Source: Pipra filicauda
Lineage: Eukaryota > Chordata > Aves > Passeriformes > Pipridae
Assembly (NCBI RefSeq): GCF_003945595.2
Contig: NW_024104368.1
Span: forward strand, 1,630,125 to 1,694,124
DNA length: 64,000 nt
Direction: 5' to 3'
The translations under genes and the position numbers were made by a program. Position 1 is the first letter of the stretch. Each line of letters opens with the position of its first letter. The notes beneath the pieces were generated by a model that was given only the letters and a program-made list of their open reading frames with translations, was not told where the DNA came from and did no database searches. Of this stretch, positions 37,172 through 47,340 are shown piece after piece.

Positions 37172-40100
37172 GCTTCTCCTCCAAGAGGGACACCAGAAAG
37201 CCCCACAACTCAAGCAGCCACCAGGAGGGGTGATGTACCACCAGCGCCTCTTTGGGTTAAGGGAAATAATTGCTATGAGTTAATTGCTTAAGATCACAGT
37301 CCCTCTTGGTACATCTGTCCCTGGGTAGAAGCGGATTAAATAAATGTAGCCATTTATTTAGAGGTCTGTAGGTTAAATGGAAAGATGTTAAGAGCCCTAG
37401 ACTGCAAGCATGGGGTAGGTTTGCTCCTTTGAAATCTATATGTTTAATTTTTACTTCCTCTCTCATTATCCTGATTTGAGACCACCACTGCAGCAGTATT
37501 TTCTCATTTGGCCAAATGCATGTGGACCATTTCAGAAATGTTTTTTGTCCTTCAGAACAGACATAGAGCATTTTCTCATGCTACCTGCAGCTCACAGAGA
37601 TCGCATACAGTTTTGGAAACAACTCAAACCAACAGGTTATGAGAAGTCTAAGGAAACAGGTCTCAGCAAAGGGTGGACCAGCATTGACTCTGAGGACATC
37701 CTAGATCCCTGGTGATGGACAACAAAGCAGTAGGAATGTGGTCAAGCCAGGAGTACTGACAAAATTAAAATCTCCATTACTGTGTTCTGGTAAGGGAAAC
37801 CGAGACAGAGAGTTAAACCAAAATGCCTTCTGGGTCATTTATGGCCAAAGCTGGTCCACTCTGGTCAGAGGAAAAAACCAGTCTGAGCAAGTTTTAGCTC
37901 AGTTTTGTCCTTTGTTTAAAACAAAAAAAGCTATTTTTATAGCTGACACTGAAAGCAGAGGATTGATCTCTTCAGGCTCTCAAAATTGCACCGAGGTCTA
38001 ACAGTGCTAAAGGATGCAAAAAGGCAAACTTGTTTTTTTAGTGTTTAAAATATATTAACATAGATAATAACTCATTTTCTCCTTAATTACTGAAAGATGA
38101 CTATGCATCAAACATGAAAGTATTTTGCAACAATAAAAGATATGATATTTTAGAGAATGTGAAACAATTCTCTTTCCCTCAAACCTCCCATTTAAAAAAC
38201 AAGGATTTTTTTCTCAGGAAAATTACTTCCTTTCTCTGAAACAAATATTCTGCCACTTGTAAACATCTCTTTATGGTCAGCAGAAGGATGTGTGAAGGGG
38301 TATTGGAGCGAGGACCAGAACCTGTAAATACAGTGATAATGGGTGAGCTCAGGTACTTGAATGTGAACATAGAACAGGTGAAGACCCCAGAAAAGTAGGA
38401 GGTTGCCACGTGAAAGTACAACCCCTCCCAGGTAGTTTCTAGGTCATGACAGAGTAGGTGATATCTCAAGACAACACTCTCTGTCAAAGCAGAATTACAG
38501 ACAAGACGCTTGATTAACAAAGACACTAGTGCAGGTATGCCTTTCCTCCCTGGATGGAAGAAACAAGTTAGCAAAGACCACTGGTTGTGCTAAGAAAAGG
38601 GATATCCTAAGAGCTAAGAAGCAGAAATACAGGAAAACTAAATCCACACCTACACCATGGTGAAGTTTCTTGGCCACGGCTGAGGCACAAAAGGCGTATA
38701 CAAACCCAGAGTAAAAGAATATGTAGGAAACTAAAAAAGAGGACAGAAGTCCATATGACCAAACTGCAAAAGTCAAAGTCAAATCAGAACCTTTTAACTC
38801 AGCTGGTATCTAGATCCAAGGCAGGTAACAGGAAAAAAGTATCGATTTGGCTAAGTAAATTGTAAAATACAGGATTAAAAGGAACTTTCCCCCAGTAACA
38901 TGAAAACTCACGTCCTGAAATAATCAAAATGCATCAGATAGAGGAGATCTGGAGATCTGAGTTTGTGTATACGGAGGGTCTATCCAAGGGAGGAAAGGAT
39001 GACACCTGGTCTCATGGATCACCCAGCACACTAAGGACAAATTAAACTGGACACAAACACTGCAGAGAGGCTTCTAAAAATAAAAGCAAGGCCTTCAGCT
39101 CTTACCCCTTTAAAAAAGAGTAAGCAAGTACAAGAGAAGCAAGTAGAAATGCCTCTCTGACACACCAGAAGTACATTGACAGAGCTGGAAGAGGCAGACA
39201 CCATATGAGGATGTATCAGTGAGACTCAGAGCTGGGGGAAATAACAGAGGAAAATAACAATTTAAGAGCAGCTGCTCCACAGACAGAGTGGCAGCTCTTC
39301 TCTACCTGGAGGACTTTGCCACATCTGTGTACAGCAGCAACAGCTGCTGCCTTAGTCAGGGAAAGGGGATGCTGGAGTGCAGGAAAACCAGAGGATGTGC
39401 TACCAACAGCTCCTTGCCACCCCGCCCCGTGCTCAACCACTTCTCCAGCAGCTCTCAGCTTGCTGAAATTCAAAGCATAGTTCAGGTACCACGTTCTGAC
39501 CAAACAGATATGGATTCTTACACAGTCTTCTTTATATATTTTTAAAGAGTGTATTTCTTGCATGCTTATGGCATGTCTGTTCTAGTAATGAGACTGGAAG
39601 ATAAGTTATTTGCTCCTGCACTCATATAATAAGTTTAATTCATGGGAAAGTTGCTGCAACCCAATACTTTACCAGCCTTATATTTTGTAATCCCAGATCC
39701 TCTCAAGGAGCAAAAGCTGCCCCGAATCCAGGACAGGGACCCTACAGGGTAGGTAAATGGATAACCATACTTAGGTGACCTGTGGGCACAGCCCTGACTG
39801 ACAGGTAGGTTTGCCTAGGGAAACCAAATTTTGGGGTACAGGTTTCAGGATGAGCTTCCCACTGGGCACATTAAATGCTGGAGGACTAAAGCTTGGCTCC
39901 ATGTAGCCCCTTAAGGAGTGATGGCAGGGACTGCAACCCCCGTGCCTACCTGCCTCTCCACCTCCTGGGGTGGCACAGCTGCAGGCTGATGGAGCAGTCC
40001 CCCCATTCCTAGCATTCAGATCATCATTTCCCAGCAGCTTCTGGCCTAATGAGTGTTAGACAAAGGATTCAGCTGCCCAAGGACTGGTGGCTAAAACAGA

Positions 40101-40636
40101 GCCCTCAGCAGCTTAAATACACACCAGGCTCCTTTTATAGCCAGCAGAGATAGAGAAAATGTAGTCAGGGGAATTCAGGGAGTGATTCATCTTGACCCAG
40201 ACAGGAGTGTCCACCAGCATATACAAAAAGCAAACTGTTTGCCAAGAGGGCAGGCCAGCAGAAATGATGCTTGTCCTCACAGCCTCCACATAACTTGTGT
40301 AGCTATTGCATAAAGATGTAATTATGTTTCTTCTCAGACTTCTGTTTAATTTTGCAAAGAGGGCCCCAGCAGCTAAACTGAGTAACACAGACGAAGGGGA
40401 TCAGACATTTTTGTGTCCAGGCTGCATTCCCAGCTCTGAAAATGTAAATTGAACACACCTCAGCATATGGACATCCCTCTGCCCCTTCAGACAGCGTACA
40501 CACAAGGTTCTACCACACTGAAAGAGCACTGAAACTGCACCAGGGTGCTGGGTAGGGTCTAGTAAGCTATGGCACACACAGGTATCACTTTAGTTTTTTA
40601 GCAAGTTCATAACCCGGGAAAAAAATTGAGTGGGAA

Positions 40637-41331
40637 ATCATAGAATCCTTAAGGTTGGAAAAGCTCTCTTAAGATGCGTAGAGCCTAATCATTAACCCAG
40701 AACCACCATGACCACCACTAAACCATGTCCCCAAGTGCCACACAGACACAGTTTTTGAATTCTTAGAGGGATGTAGATTCCACTGCTTCACAGGGCTCTT
40801 TGTTCCAATGCCTAACCTGTTCTTCTGCAATGAAGAAATTTTTCCTAATATCCAATCCAAACCTCCCTGGCCATTTCCTCTTGTCCTGTCACATGTCACC
40901 TGGGAGAAGAGACAGAACCCCACCTTTATACAACCTCCTTTCGGGTTGTTGTAAAGAGCACTAAGATCCCCCCTCAGCCTCCCTTTCTCCAGGCTAAACA
41001 TCCCCAGCTCCCTCAGCTGCTCCTCATAAGACTTGTGCTCCAGCCCTTTCAACAGCTTCGCTGCCCTTCTCTGGAATCTCTCCAGAACCTCAATGTCTTT
41101 TTTTGCAGTGAGGGGCCCAGAACTGGACACAGCACTTGAGGTGTGGCCTCACCAGTGCCGAGCACAGGGGAAGAATCACTGCCCTGGTCCTGCTGGACCA
41201 GGATACTGTTGCTGATACAGGCCACAGTGTCATTGGTCTTCTTGGCCTCCTGGGCACACTGATGGCTCATGTTCAGCAGCTGTTGACCAGAACCCCCAGT
41301 TCCTTTTCTGCTGGGCATCTTTCCAGCCACT
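40637..41331 (-). mobile_element. CR1 LINE fragment, 5'-truncated, includes RT C-terminal coding part
   Basis: On the plus strand it opens AATCATAGAATCC then AAGGTTGGAAAAG, the reverse complement of the avian CR1 3' end. It runs for about 700 bases to CATCTTTCCAGCCACTC. The minus-strand frame 41130-40669 carries the CR1 reverse-transcriptase C-terminal region, with blocks such as [21 protein letters not shown] and the DRTRGNG block. Just after DRTRGNG the frame leaves the family sequence. In nucleotides, about 13-14 bases normally found between the CCTCCCTGG and CCATTTCCTC blocks are missing, giving a frameshift. The copy is dead. No target-site duplication is evident, which is usual for CR1. 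Confidence 0.95.
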
Positions 41332-42251
41332 CAAATTTTGCAAATTAATTTTCCCCATCAGAATCTGTCGCTTTTACTTTTTCCTTTCTTTCTTTATTGA
41401 GCATATCTAGATGTAGTGCAAGATATGGAAACTCAGATTTGGCTATGAAGACTGCAGGCCATCTCACTTTGCAATTTGCCTTGGGTATTCTGGAGAAGAT
41501 AAGAGGGGATTTTTATGGCGGATCCACAAATACTGCCTGAAAGACTTGCTGGAAGAGCCCTTTGCCTCTCTTCACTGGTGAACCTAACCTGTGCACTCTC
41601 CTCCCAGCTAGTGCCAGGGGGCTTTTCCCACCTCATCCACAAGGACCAAAATAAAGGCACAAACACAAAGAGAGTAAAAAAACACTCATAAAAGATCAGG
41701 CAAATGAGTAAGAGCTGAAGCAGCCAGGGAGTGACTAAGAATTACTTTACACATACTCAGGCTGAAGTTGCTGGACATGGAGGCTGAGGCCCAGGCCACC
41801 TGAAAGTCATCAAAACTGTACCCTTTTGAGATGCTTCAGCTATGCAAAAGCACAGACTGAGAGCATCTTCTACAGAGCATCTTCTGCAGAGATTTAAGTA
41901 GGCAGGTGTAGAAATAGAAGGAATAAGGCTGGGAGCCAAACTGGGGTACAGAGGGTGTGGAAGGAGGGAGGATAAGGCACTTTGCTAACATGACAATTTA
42001 GGAATGTGGCTCACAAGGCCTGTTATTTGGGTTTAGAGTTGCACAAGAGGTTACAAAGCTCAGATCTCCACCACCACCATCTCCAAAAAAAAACCCCAAC
42101 AAAACATGGAATATGTAAATAACTAGCAGTTGTGTTGCCACAGAATGCCCAGTTAAGAGGAGGTTCCCTTGGGCTAGGAGCTCTTCAAGGAGAAAGGAAA
42201 ACACAGTCTCTTCTCCTAAGGTGCAACAATTGAGGACACTTCCCATGACTT
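41332..42251. other. unique non-coding sequence
   Basis: No gene is seen. It contains the short tandem duplication at 41860-41887, listed separately. Frames are under 85 codons and unrecognised. Confidence 0.58.
41860..41887 (+). repeat. 14-base tandem duplication, two copies
   Basis: AGAGCATCTTCTAC (41860-41873) is followed directly by AGAGCATCTTCTGC (41874-41887), differing at one base. AGAGA then starts a partial third copy. This is a typical replication-slippage product. Confidence 0.85.
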
Positions 42252-42327
42252 AAAAAAAACCCAAAACCAAAACAAAAAAACATACAACAAAACAAACCAA
42301 CCAAACAAACAAAACAGAAAAAAGAAA
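42252..42327. repeat. A-rich CAAA/CCAAA simple repeat
   Basis: About 75 bases of nearly pure A and C: CCCAAAACC, AACAAAA, CAACAAAAC, then CCAACCAAACAAAC and AAAACAG, ending in AAAAAAGAAAT. It resembles the tract at 15002-15060 in both unit and orientation. Confidence 0.85.
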
Positions 42328-42786
42328 TATGCTAAGAAAGTGCTTGACCATAAATATGAAAGGGCCACAGCATGGCTGTAGTAAGAAACCGGGGAGACTG
42401 TGCACATCAAAGCTCAGCATCAGGTTGGAAAAGCAATGCCCTCATCTGCAAGGCACACAGGAGATGGCAAGTTACAAGGGGCTCCTGTTGTTGGCCTAAT
42501 ACTTGAAAACAAATTATGTCATTTAAAAATACAATCTTTGCACTTCACAAAAAAGAACAACAGCTACAAATACAACTTAAATGCTTTTCTTCTCCCTTTC
42601 TGTATTTTGTTATCCAGTATATGAAGGAGAAGGACTGAAGCCAGCTGGGTGGGACAAAAAGAAACCCTTGTCCAGACACTGTATTTGTGCTCACAGAGAA
42701 AATCTTTACCAAACCTTTCCAGACCTAGTCTTACAATTGGCTGATGTCAGCCTTTGGGACTTCTGTAGAGTCCTCATGCTCACTTT
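42328..42786. other. unique non-coding sequence
   Basis: No gene is recognised. An acceptor-like pyrimidine-rich stretch ending in ATCCAG lies near 42617, at the start of an open frame. No matching donor or recognisable peptide follows, so I do not call an exon. Confidence 0.5.
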
Positions 42787-42809
42787 AAAAAAAAAAAAAA
42801 AAAAAAAAA
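42787..42809 (+). repeat. poly-A run
   Basis: An uninterrupted run of 23 A, the longest in the window. The sequence just upstream does not resemble CR1 or a known gene copy. A processed-copy tail cannot be excluded, but I see no body to go with it and call it a simple repeat. Confidence 0.85.
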
Positions 42810-42919
42810 TCATAAAAATGAACAGTATATTTTTTCTGCCCATCTCCCATAAACATCCAAGTTACTTCCTCTAAAAGAGAGAGTTGCTTCCACACAATCA
42901 ACAGTGGTTTTCAGTTGCA

Positions 42920-43230
42920 TGTGGTACTATCGGCGTAGGCGGGAAGAGTTCAGCAAAAGGTGGCAATGTCGCGCACAGCCTGCCCGCTGTATGGAAAGCT
43001 ACATCCCTGAAAAGCCATGAGGCAGCTTTCCTTTGGCTCAGCTGAATCAGCATGGAAATTTCACTCAGATGAATGAGGCAATGGCACAGGCAGGGTATAT
43101 CACTTCAGATTTTGGGACAGAATGACATCTGGATAAAGCCATCTTGGATTAGTCTGCTACGGGGCACATTGCAGCAGTGATACCTTGCTCGACGGGACTG
43201 TGTATTTGTATTTGCATACTGTGCAGGAAG
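42920..43230. promoter_or_regulatory. CpG cluster with POU octamer, candidate conserved element
   Basis: Six CpGs lie within 56 bases (42931, 42934, 42940, 42970, 42972, 42985) and three more at 43160, 43190 and 43193, in a region that is otherwise CpG-poor. A perfect octamer ATTTGCAT, the site bound by POU-domain factors, lies at 43210-43217. There is no gene and no repeat here. Retained CpGs plus an intact octamer suggest a conserved enhancer-like element, but this is an inference from motifs and composition only. Confidence 0.28.
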
Positions 43231-43839
43231 CCAGCTAGTGTAAACTGTTTGCACAGGAGATGGAAGGAATAATCCTGCTTTACTTTATAAATTGCATTCC
43301 TTATCCTAATGAAAGAGGAAGAATGAAGCATCACACTAACACTATTATTAGATCTTTCGATGTACTCACTTGGAAAAATAAAATGGTTGCACCAAGAAAT
43401 AAAAATTCACTGTGCTGGTCACTCCTTTGCAATCCCACTTCCACATCACGAATAACCACTTTGCTTGCTGGGCTGTGTTATCTCTACAGCTCTACACATA
43501 TATGCTAATATACATATTTGCAGGTGAGCATCCCAAATCCTCCTGTCAGATGAACCGAACATAAAAGAGATGTCTGAGAAATAAAAACTGTCTAAAAAGC
43601 CCCCCCGCCTCAAATTGGGCAGAATTGAAGTGTTTGGCCATATCGAAACATCCTTCAGAAAAACATCATTTACCAAATGCCCAGGTTTATTCCAACACAG
43701 ATGCTGAGCAAAAATGATCACTGACTTTGACACAGGGATATGTCAAAAAGCAGAAGATAGCAGCATTGTTCTGCACATGCAAGAACCTCTATTTATTATT
43801 TTATTATTATTTTAATGCAGAAGCAGTTGTCCCAGTGCT
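43231..43839. other. unique non-coding sequence
   Basis: I see no gene and no recognisable repeat. It ends in an ATT-rich run near 43790-43813. Confidence 0.5.
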
Positions 43840-44050
43840 TATTATTTGGCTGAATGAGCTGAAGTGAGACTCCCCGGGCAGCTGCTGACATAATGAATGA
43901 TTGTGTGGTGAAGCCCAGAATGTGAATGATGAAGAATTTTGAAAGGCTCTGGAATTTGTGAATAACAAAAGTAGCTACAGTCCCCAAAATCTCACCATTT
44001 GTTCTCAGCAACAAAGGAGGACTCAAAGGCCTTTGTTTAACAAAATGATT
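43840..44050. promoter_or_regulatory. candidate conserved element with facing SOX/TCF sites
   Basis: AACAAAGG (44010-44017) and CCTTTGTT (44030-44037) form an exact 8-base inverted repeat with a 12-base spacer. Each fits the SOX (AACAAAG) and TCF/LEF (CTTTGTT) consensus. Just upstream lie ATGAATGATTG and GTGAATGATG strings and no low-complexity sequence. Paired SOX sites in inverted orientation are a known arrangement for SOX dimers. The enhancer reading is an inference. Confidence 0.27.
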
Positions 44051-46859
44051 CAAAAACAGGATACAAAGGAATTAAGGGTTATCTCTACTGGCATAATACA
44101 GCAAGCAAATTGTGTCCCCAAGTAGGAAGAGTTATGAATGTGTTCTGTCGAACATATTGTTAACTGAATTACTACGTTACTGTTTCTTTTATCCCTTTTC
44201 CAGTACTGTTACCATGTTTCCTGTGTCAGTAATTCTCAAGGTCTTAAGGCCTTTCAGCCCAGACTCTGCAAAAGGGGAGCTGCTTGTTCCACAGGAGACT
44301 CTGGTCTTCCAATGTGCAAAAGGGAAGGATCTGACCATACAACCCCCACTTCATCTCAGGGTTTCCATCATGATGCCTTGGCATATCTCACTTCTTCACC
44401 AGTATTAAAAATAACCACAGTTACAATTATCTTAAATAAATATTCAATTTCCATTAAAAAAAAATAATCACAACTCTATTGCTAGTTTCCAGTATGGGAC
44501 AAGAGCTTGATGGTGCAAGGCACTGGATGAGCATGGGAAAAAGACAGCCATGCCCCAAAGTGGTTGCCTTTCCCCTAGAGGGGAAACAAGCCTTCCAGTT
44601 TTGGAGCACTTACTGTGGGAATTACATATGAACTCAGCGAAAGACGACTGAACCTGATGAAGATTCATGCCACACTGACAAGTGCTATCCAAACAAATAT
44701 AAATTCAATTAAAAGACTCTGTTGTGTGAGCAATAAACTGAGAAGTGTGCTGGATCAAGGAGTGGAAAGCCAGCTCACCCATGAAGGTTGTCAGGCATGA
44801 GAAATTAGACGGCAGACACGAGCAATGCTGATGCTGTACCCAAAGGCAGGCACCATAAATCAGGATGGCACTCCTGGGCAAGGGGAGGGACAGATCTGGC
44901 TTTGCTCCCTCCTCCCTTTGTTTGGGACCCTCAGCTGAGGTGCTGGCAAGGGTTTAACATCCTGTAGACTCCACTGCCCACTGGATGAGCTATTCCAAAG
45001 CCCTGGCCATTCTGTGCAGGATGGTTATGGTCGTTATCTTTCCTTGCATTTAGGCATTCATTTTATTTAACCATGCATTTCCTACTGCAGTAGCCAAAGT
45101 CAATACTACCTGGGGTGTCTCTTTTGCCAATTGCTATAATGCTGTAGCTGCAAGCAGTGCAATAAAACCTGCTGTGCTACCCTGACTGCCTCCAGTCAGT
45201 GCAAATTTGGCAATCTTTTCAAACAAACCAGGCTTTCACCTTGGGATGCTACTCAGACCTGGAAGAATAAGTCACCCTGACATTAATTTCTACAGGTGCC
45301 TCATCAGCTCATCCTATCTCTTTGAGGAAACACCGATTAGACCACACTAAAAACGCAGCAGAAACCTATGGCTAAAGAGCATATTCAGTCCCTGGCCTCC
45401 TCCAGTCCCCTGAAGTAGTAGTATGACTTGGAGAACAAGAGGGATTCATCAGCATATCTATACAAAGACTTCAGTGCACCTATGCTGACATTGGGTGCTA
45501 GGTATTATTGCTGAAATTTATTTTTTTAATGAATGCTAAAATTAGCACTAAATATTCCAAAATTCTAGGAGTTGTGCCAGAATTTTTAAAAAAATTAAAC
45601 CATGTGATTCATGATAAAAAAAAATAGTAAGACATGACAGCAACATTGAGAAGTTGCCTAGAGAACATAAGGTGAAGAAATCTGCTATCAAATTGTCATG
45701 CCCAATATGAAATAAAGCCCCTACAAAACAATGCAGGGCTGAAGAGGCAGGAGAGGTATGATTTCCAAGCAGTGGCATCTCTTGAAATATGGTTTAACAC
45801 CTGTTATTAATCCTCCTGTCTGGCACATTTACACCATTACTTTTTCCATCTCAGCTACAAATTCAGAAGATCATGCCTGGGCTGGCATTAACCCATGGAA
45901 ACACCAGAGTCAGAGTTCATCCATCCTGCACCCTCAAAAGGAAGCCTGCTACCCAGCTCTGTGTTCTGTTCATGAAAACTCCTAATCCCAGTCCCAGACC
46001 TATTGTCCCTCCACGTCAGACACATTTTAGCCTTTTGTCTTCACCAATGATAATTTATGGATAAATATATATGGCACGGCAGTGACTGGATTCTAGCTGC
46101 TGATTTCCATAGCTTTTATGTATTGAGCCTCCACAAATATATGTAGGTTCCCCAAGGGAGAAACAAATTTTTCACTGTTCACTTTCTAATATTGCCAGAA
46201 TGGTAAATAACAACACTAGAAATACTGAATATACAAGAACCTGACAGAAAGTAAACCACTAAAACATGGGAGCAAATGCTCCCAGATAGAGCCACTCCTC
46301 CAAGCAAAAAATTCTGCATTTATTAGGGATTTCTGCACTGTCACAGCTTGGCACTGGGCATTACTTCGTCCACACTACCATTTTAAGCTCTTGTGACCTA
46401 CCAAAATTTAGCAGAGACTTCAACGTGCTGAAGCACAAATATCTCTTCTCTTGGTTCTGCCAGGTATAAAACAAAGACCTTAACAGCTCATCCAACAAGA
46501 GCGTCACAACCTTCAAACCATGACTGCCTTAAAAGCCCTCTGACATTTTCTGAAGAAATGCTGAGTGTGAAGAAAGCACTGAGGTTATACACTATTGGAA
46601 AGTGGGTCTGCTCTTATCATTTCACCACCTTCAGAATCCCATCTGCACAATGATAAAAACAGGAAGATGGAGTGTCTGTCCCAAACAGCATCCCACCGAT
46701 GAGACAACACAGAGGAAAGTAACAGAGCCAGTGGCAGCTTAGGGAAAATGAAGAAGAGTTGGGCACTGGTGACTGCACTGCATCATTAGGCAGGAATGCT
46801 CATGTGCCTTTCCCAGCATCACCCTGCTCTCATCCTGCCAGCACACAAAAACTGGGTTT
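44051..46859. other. unique non-coding sequence
   Basis: No gene or transposon fragment is recognised. Frames are under 100 codons. An A-rich run lies near 44455-44464. Nothing else stands out. Confidence 0.58.
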
Positions 46860-47340
46860 AGCCCCCGAATTTTTCAGCTGCCTCTGATCTCAGTGATCAT
46901 TAATGTGTGGACAATAAGCTTAGCCCTTATGTCCCCACTGCTGTGCCCTGCAAATGACCTTTAATTGGCAAAGGACACAATGGGAGACAAGAGCCGATTC
47001 AGAGCCGCTCCTGCCGACCATGTCACTTCTTATTTACACTTGCCAAAGCACAATGGCCACTTCTCTGGAGACAAAAAAAAAAAAAAAACACCAACCAAAA
47101 ATGTATGAATTTACTTTGTCGGGGCTCCATAGGACGATGCGAAAAGTTGGGGTAAAACGAAGCTCCAGCTGATCTATGTACTGCAGCACATAAGCACAGT
47201 GCCCGTGGGGCAGAGGGCGAAACAAATGCTCAGCATGAAGGAATACCCTGGCATATGATTTTATTTCTCCGCGACATCCAAGGATGGTAAGTTTACTTTA
47301 TGCAACAGGAGTATACTAAATTTTGTGCTGCAAGTTCGAA
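46860..47340. promoter_or_regulatory. CpG-enriched patch, candidate conserved element
   Basis: Thirteen CpGs lie in about 470 bases: 46866, 46995, 47006, 47015, 47120, 47135, 47140, 47158, 47204, 47218, 47270, 47272, 47337. A poly-A run at 47073-47088 interrupts the patch. TTTAATTGGCAAAGG near 46960 holds a TAATTG core. The frame at 46954-47172 reads through the poly-A as a lysine run and is not convincing as an exon. The patch is too CpG-poor for a CpG island but clearly above its surroundings. Confidence 0.25.
47073..47088 (+). repeat. poly-A run
   Basis: An uninterrupted run of 16 A followed by CACCAACC. No element body is visible upstream. Confidence 0.85.

Larger units (their letters stand above)
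31312..40636. other. unique non-coding sequence
   Basis: This 9.3 kb has no gene I can support. Frames at 38179-38574 (131 codons) and 38495-38782 (95 codons) on the minus strand are hydrophobic but lack any family signature. The frame at 39216-39563 is likewise unrecognised. T-rich runs lie near 32272-32301, 33727-33775 and 34258-34268, and there is a TA run near 34955. A short GC-rich hairpin and an ATGGCA cluster are listed separately. No CR1 or LTR fragments are visible. Confidence 0.58.

Noticed and set aside
38495..38782. Hydrophobic minus-strand frame, possible membrane protein exon
   Set aside because: Hydrophobic runs arise readily from T-rich codons. No family motif, and no acceptor/donor pair framing it.
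40669..41130. 153-codon minus-strand frame as a gene
   Set aside because: It is the degraded C-terminal part of a CR1 reverse transcriptase with a frameshift, so it is annotated as a mobile element.
42600..42780. Possible exon after an acceptor-like pyrimidine stretch ending in ATCCAG
   Set aside because: No convincing donor, no recognisable peptide and no conservation information.
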